Source: Halodesulfovibrio spirochaetisodalis (lineage in GTDB: Bacteria > Desulfobacterota > Desulfovibrionia > Desulfovibrionales > Desulfovibrionaceae). Taken from it: a stretch of 64,000 nt of DNA. The notes below the pieces were generated by a model. The model worked only from the letters and a program-made list of their open reading frames with translations. It searched no databases and was not told the DNA's origin. The translations under genes were made by a program, and so were the position numbers. The stretch lies in contig NZ_JXMS01000009.1 of assembly GCF_001672295.1 (NCBI RefSeq), positions 114,962 through 178,961 of the forward strand, in the 5' to 3' direction. Below, piece by piece: positions 62,427 to 64,000 of this stretch. Positions within the stretch are counted from its first letter, which is position 1, and the number at the start of each line of letters is the position of its first letter.

Positions 62427-63056
62427 CTAGCGATGATCTTCAATGAAGTCTTTGAGCGGTTTCCCTTGCGGAGTCATCGCTGCAGGATTTTTGCTAAGCA
62501 GTACTTCCCATACAGCAATACCATTGTCTTTATTATTTAAGTCATGAAAGTAAACAATCCCTTTGTTGAAAAGGGCGTGTTGGTGTGCTGGATCTCGCTC
62601 CAGCGCTTTGTCATAGCTTTCAATGGCTTTCTGGTATTGTCCTGAACGGCGGTACATTGTGCCAAGGTCAGTCCATACATCTGGACTTGAAGCATCAAGC
62701 TCAAGGCTTTTTGTGTATGCAACAATGGCATTTTTAGGACGGTTAGCATCATAGTATGCATTACCAAGTTGACGCCAGGCGCCTACGTTTTCGGGGTCGT
62801 TACGGGTCTGGCGTTCCAGTTCAATAATACGGGAGGCCATTGCTTGTGAGACTTGAGGTTGCTGTGGTTGTTGAGGTTGTTGGACAGCTGCCTGTTGTGG
62901 TGCAGCAGGTTGATTCGAATAAATGACTGTGAGCAGGTTCCCGAGGAAGACACCAAGACACAGAGCAAGAATGACGCACATGATGGTTGTGCTCTTTTTT
63001 ACATACACGCCGTTTTCAAATTCTTGTCTAAGGCGTTCAGCTTCGCGCTTTGTCAT
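62427..63056 (-). CDS. Membrane-anchored TPR protein (NrfG/CcmI-like)
   Basis: A 209-aa protein: short basic N terminus (MTKREAERLRQEF), one membrane helix (TIMCVILALCLGVFLGNLL, residues ~23-43), a Gln/Pro-rich linker, and three TPR units (WRQLGNAYYDANRPKNAIVAYTKSLELDAS; VWTDLGTMYRRSGQYQKAIESYDKALERDP; HALFNKGIVYFHDLNNKDNGIAVWEVLL). Similar proteins help cytochrome c maturation or other envelope assembly. The ATG at 63056 has AGGA upstream; the longer frame to 63161 begins in AT-rich leader. Confidence 0.82.
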   Translation of the reverse strand: MTKREAERLRQEFENGVYVKKSTTIMCVILALCLGVFLGNLLTVIYSNQPAAPQQAAVQQPQQPQQPQVSQAMASRIIELERQTRNDPENVGAWRQLGNAYYDANRPKNAIVAYTKSLELDASSPDVWTDLGTMYRRSGQYQKAIESYDKALERDPAHQHALFNKGIVYFHDLNNKDNGIAVWEVLLSKNPAAMTPQGKPLKDFIEDHR

Positions 63057-63350
63057 AAAAAAAATCGTCCTATATATTGTTATGGTGTTGATCGTTATTC
63101 TCAGTTGGTAACAATAGAGAGAGTCCATAGCAATAATATCGACTGTAAAAAATATATACAAATAAAATTAATATGCTGAATTTATTGTATCTAAAAAAGA
63201 GCGAGTGTTATGCAAGGTATAATCTTACAGCAAAAAGACAAAATTTAGTTGACGATAAAAAGGCATTTGCGTAGAAGCTTTCAGACGTTGCACAGAGCTG
63301 CAACGTTTGTTCATTTCCAGATCGGTAAAACCTGAGTCGTCAGACGCTTT

Positions 63351-63414
63351 AAAAAAAGTTTTTTAAAAAAACTTCCAAAAAGAGTTTGACAGCGGAAAGA
63401 GGAAAGCATAAACA
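63351..63414 (+). promoter_or_regulatory. rRNA promoter P1 with AT-rich UP element
   Basis: TTGACA (63386-63391) and TAAACA (63409-63414) are 17 bases apart. Immediately upstream lie A and T tracts (63351-63385) like an UP element. The stretch from 63057 to 63350 between the TPR gene and this promoter is AT-rich and shows no other feature. Confidence 0.75.
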
Positions 63415-63479
63415 CTCCCTCCACGCCGCGAGACAAGGGTTTGTCGGACAGCTTGAGAAAATAAATTTTCAAAAAGTTG

Positions 63480-63508
63480 TTGACAGCTTAGCGGCAGAGT
63501 GGCATAAA
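63480..63508 (+). promoter_or_regulatory. rRNA promoter P2
   Basis: TTGACA (63480-63485), 17 bases, CATAAA (63503-63508). The layout and the surrounding GCATAAAC/GGCATAAAC sequence repeat that of P1, so the two are tandem rRNA promoters. Confidence 0.8.
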
Positions 63509-63555
63509 CGCCAACTCGACGCGAGGCGCCAAGCGCCGAGCGGAGCTTGTTAAAA

Positions 63556-63567
63556 GCTCTTTGACAA
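63556..63567 (+). promoter_or_regulatory. boxA antitermination element
   Basis: GCTCTTTGACAA matches the boxA consensus (TGCTCTTTAACAA) and lies about 80 bases before 16S, as expected for rRNA antitermination by Nus factors. Confidence 0.75.
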
Positions 63568-63648
63568 TTAAATAGCGAATCGGATTGATTTAGAGATCAG
63601 CTAGCGTCATCTGCTGTTATGCAGTGGATGTCACAATACAGAATTATT

Positions 63649-64000
<352 letters not shown>

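Overview
The window comes from a Gram-negative, anaerobic, sulfate-reducer-like bacterium. The best guess is a marine member of the Desulfovibrionaceae such as a Halodesulfovibrio relative. This rests on protein style, moderate GC, lipid A genes that use LpxI, an Aquifex-type aconitase, several sigma-54 activators and a rhodanese-ferritin stress protein. It is an inference; the partial 16S gene at the right edge would settle it.

Layout. 1-3246: end of an OmpH/Skp-like gene, then lpxD-fabZ-lpxA and lpxI (lipid A and fatty acid synthesis). 3412-5203: thiM-thiE and a NifX/NafY-like protein. 5301-10224: two sigma-54 activators and a CobD-like aminotransferase, with a sigma-54 promoter that appears to drive a roughly 120-nt non-coding RNA. 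10385-15046: aconitase, PpiD-type foldase and two small proteins. 15094-17975: FAD oxidoreductase, rhodanese-ferritin and peroxiredoxin, with a nested stem structure in between. 18143-20216: GGDEF protein with an altered motif, DJ-1/PfpI protein and a ribbon-helix-helix protein. 20291-31415: a complete carbon-phosphorus lyase system (phnG-H-I-J-K-L-M, a DUF1045 gene, phnN; divergent phnF; phnC-D-E transporter), followed at 31806 by an exported phytase-like esterase. 33437-39226: secreted repeat protein, Lys/Ser-rich secreted peptide, two tandem AraC paralogues and a Tat-exported HD-like protein. 39390-42038: P2-type cation ATPase.

42256-58683 holds an all-plus-strand set of podovirus (Bordetella phage BPP-1/T7-like) morphogenesis genes: terminase, GNAT-like protein, proline-rich peptide, portal, Bbp19-like, scaffold, capsid, Bbp16-like cement, tail tubular A, nozzle, gp13-like, gp14-like, a putative internal virion protein and a DNA-binding-domain-less FCD protein. 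The set is split by two ordinary chromosomal genes (AGCS symporter and M23 peptidase). I see no integrase, replication, lysis, fibre or repressor gene, yet the reading frames and the terminase active-site residues look intact. This points to a domesticated phage, possibly a podovirus-type gene transfer agent, and is the most interesting part of the window.

58782-63056: TetR regulator, a large 7TM-DISM/pseudo-receiver/Hpt-like signalling protein and a TPR protein. 63386-64000: tandem rRNA promoters, boxA and the first ~350 nt of a 16S rRNA gene. No tRNA, CRISPR array, insertion sequence or recognisable metabolite riboswitch was found by reading.
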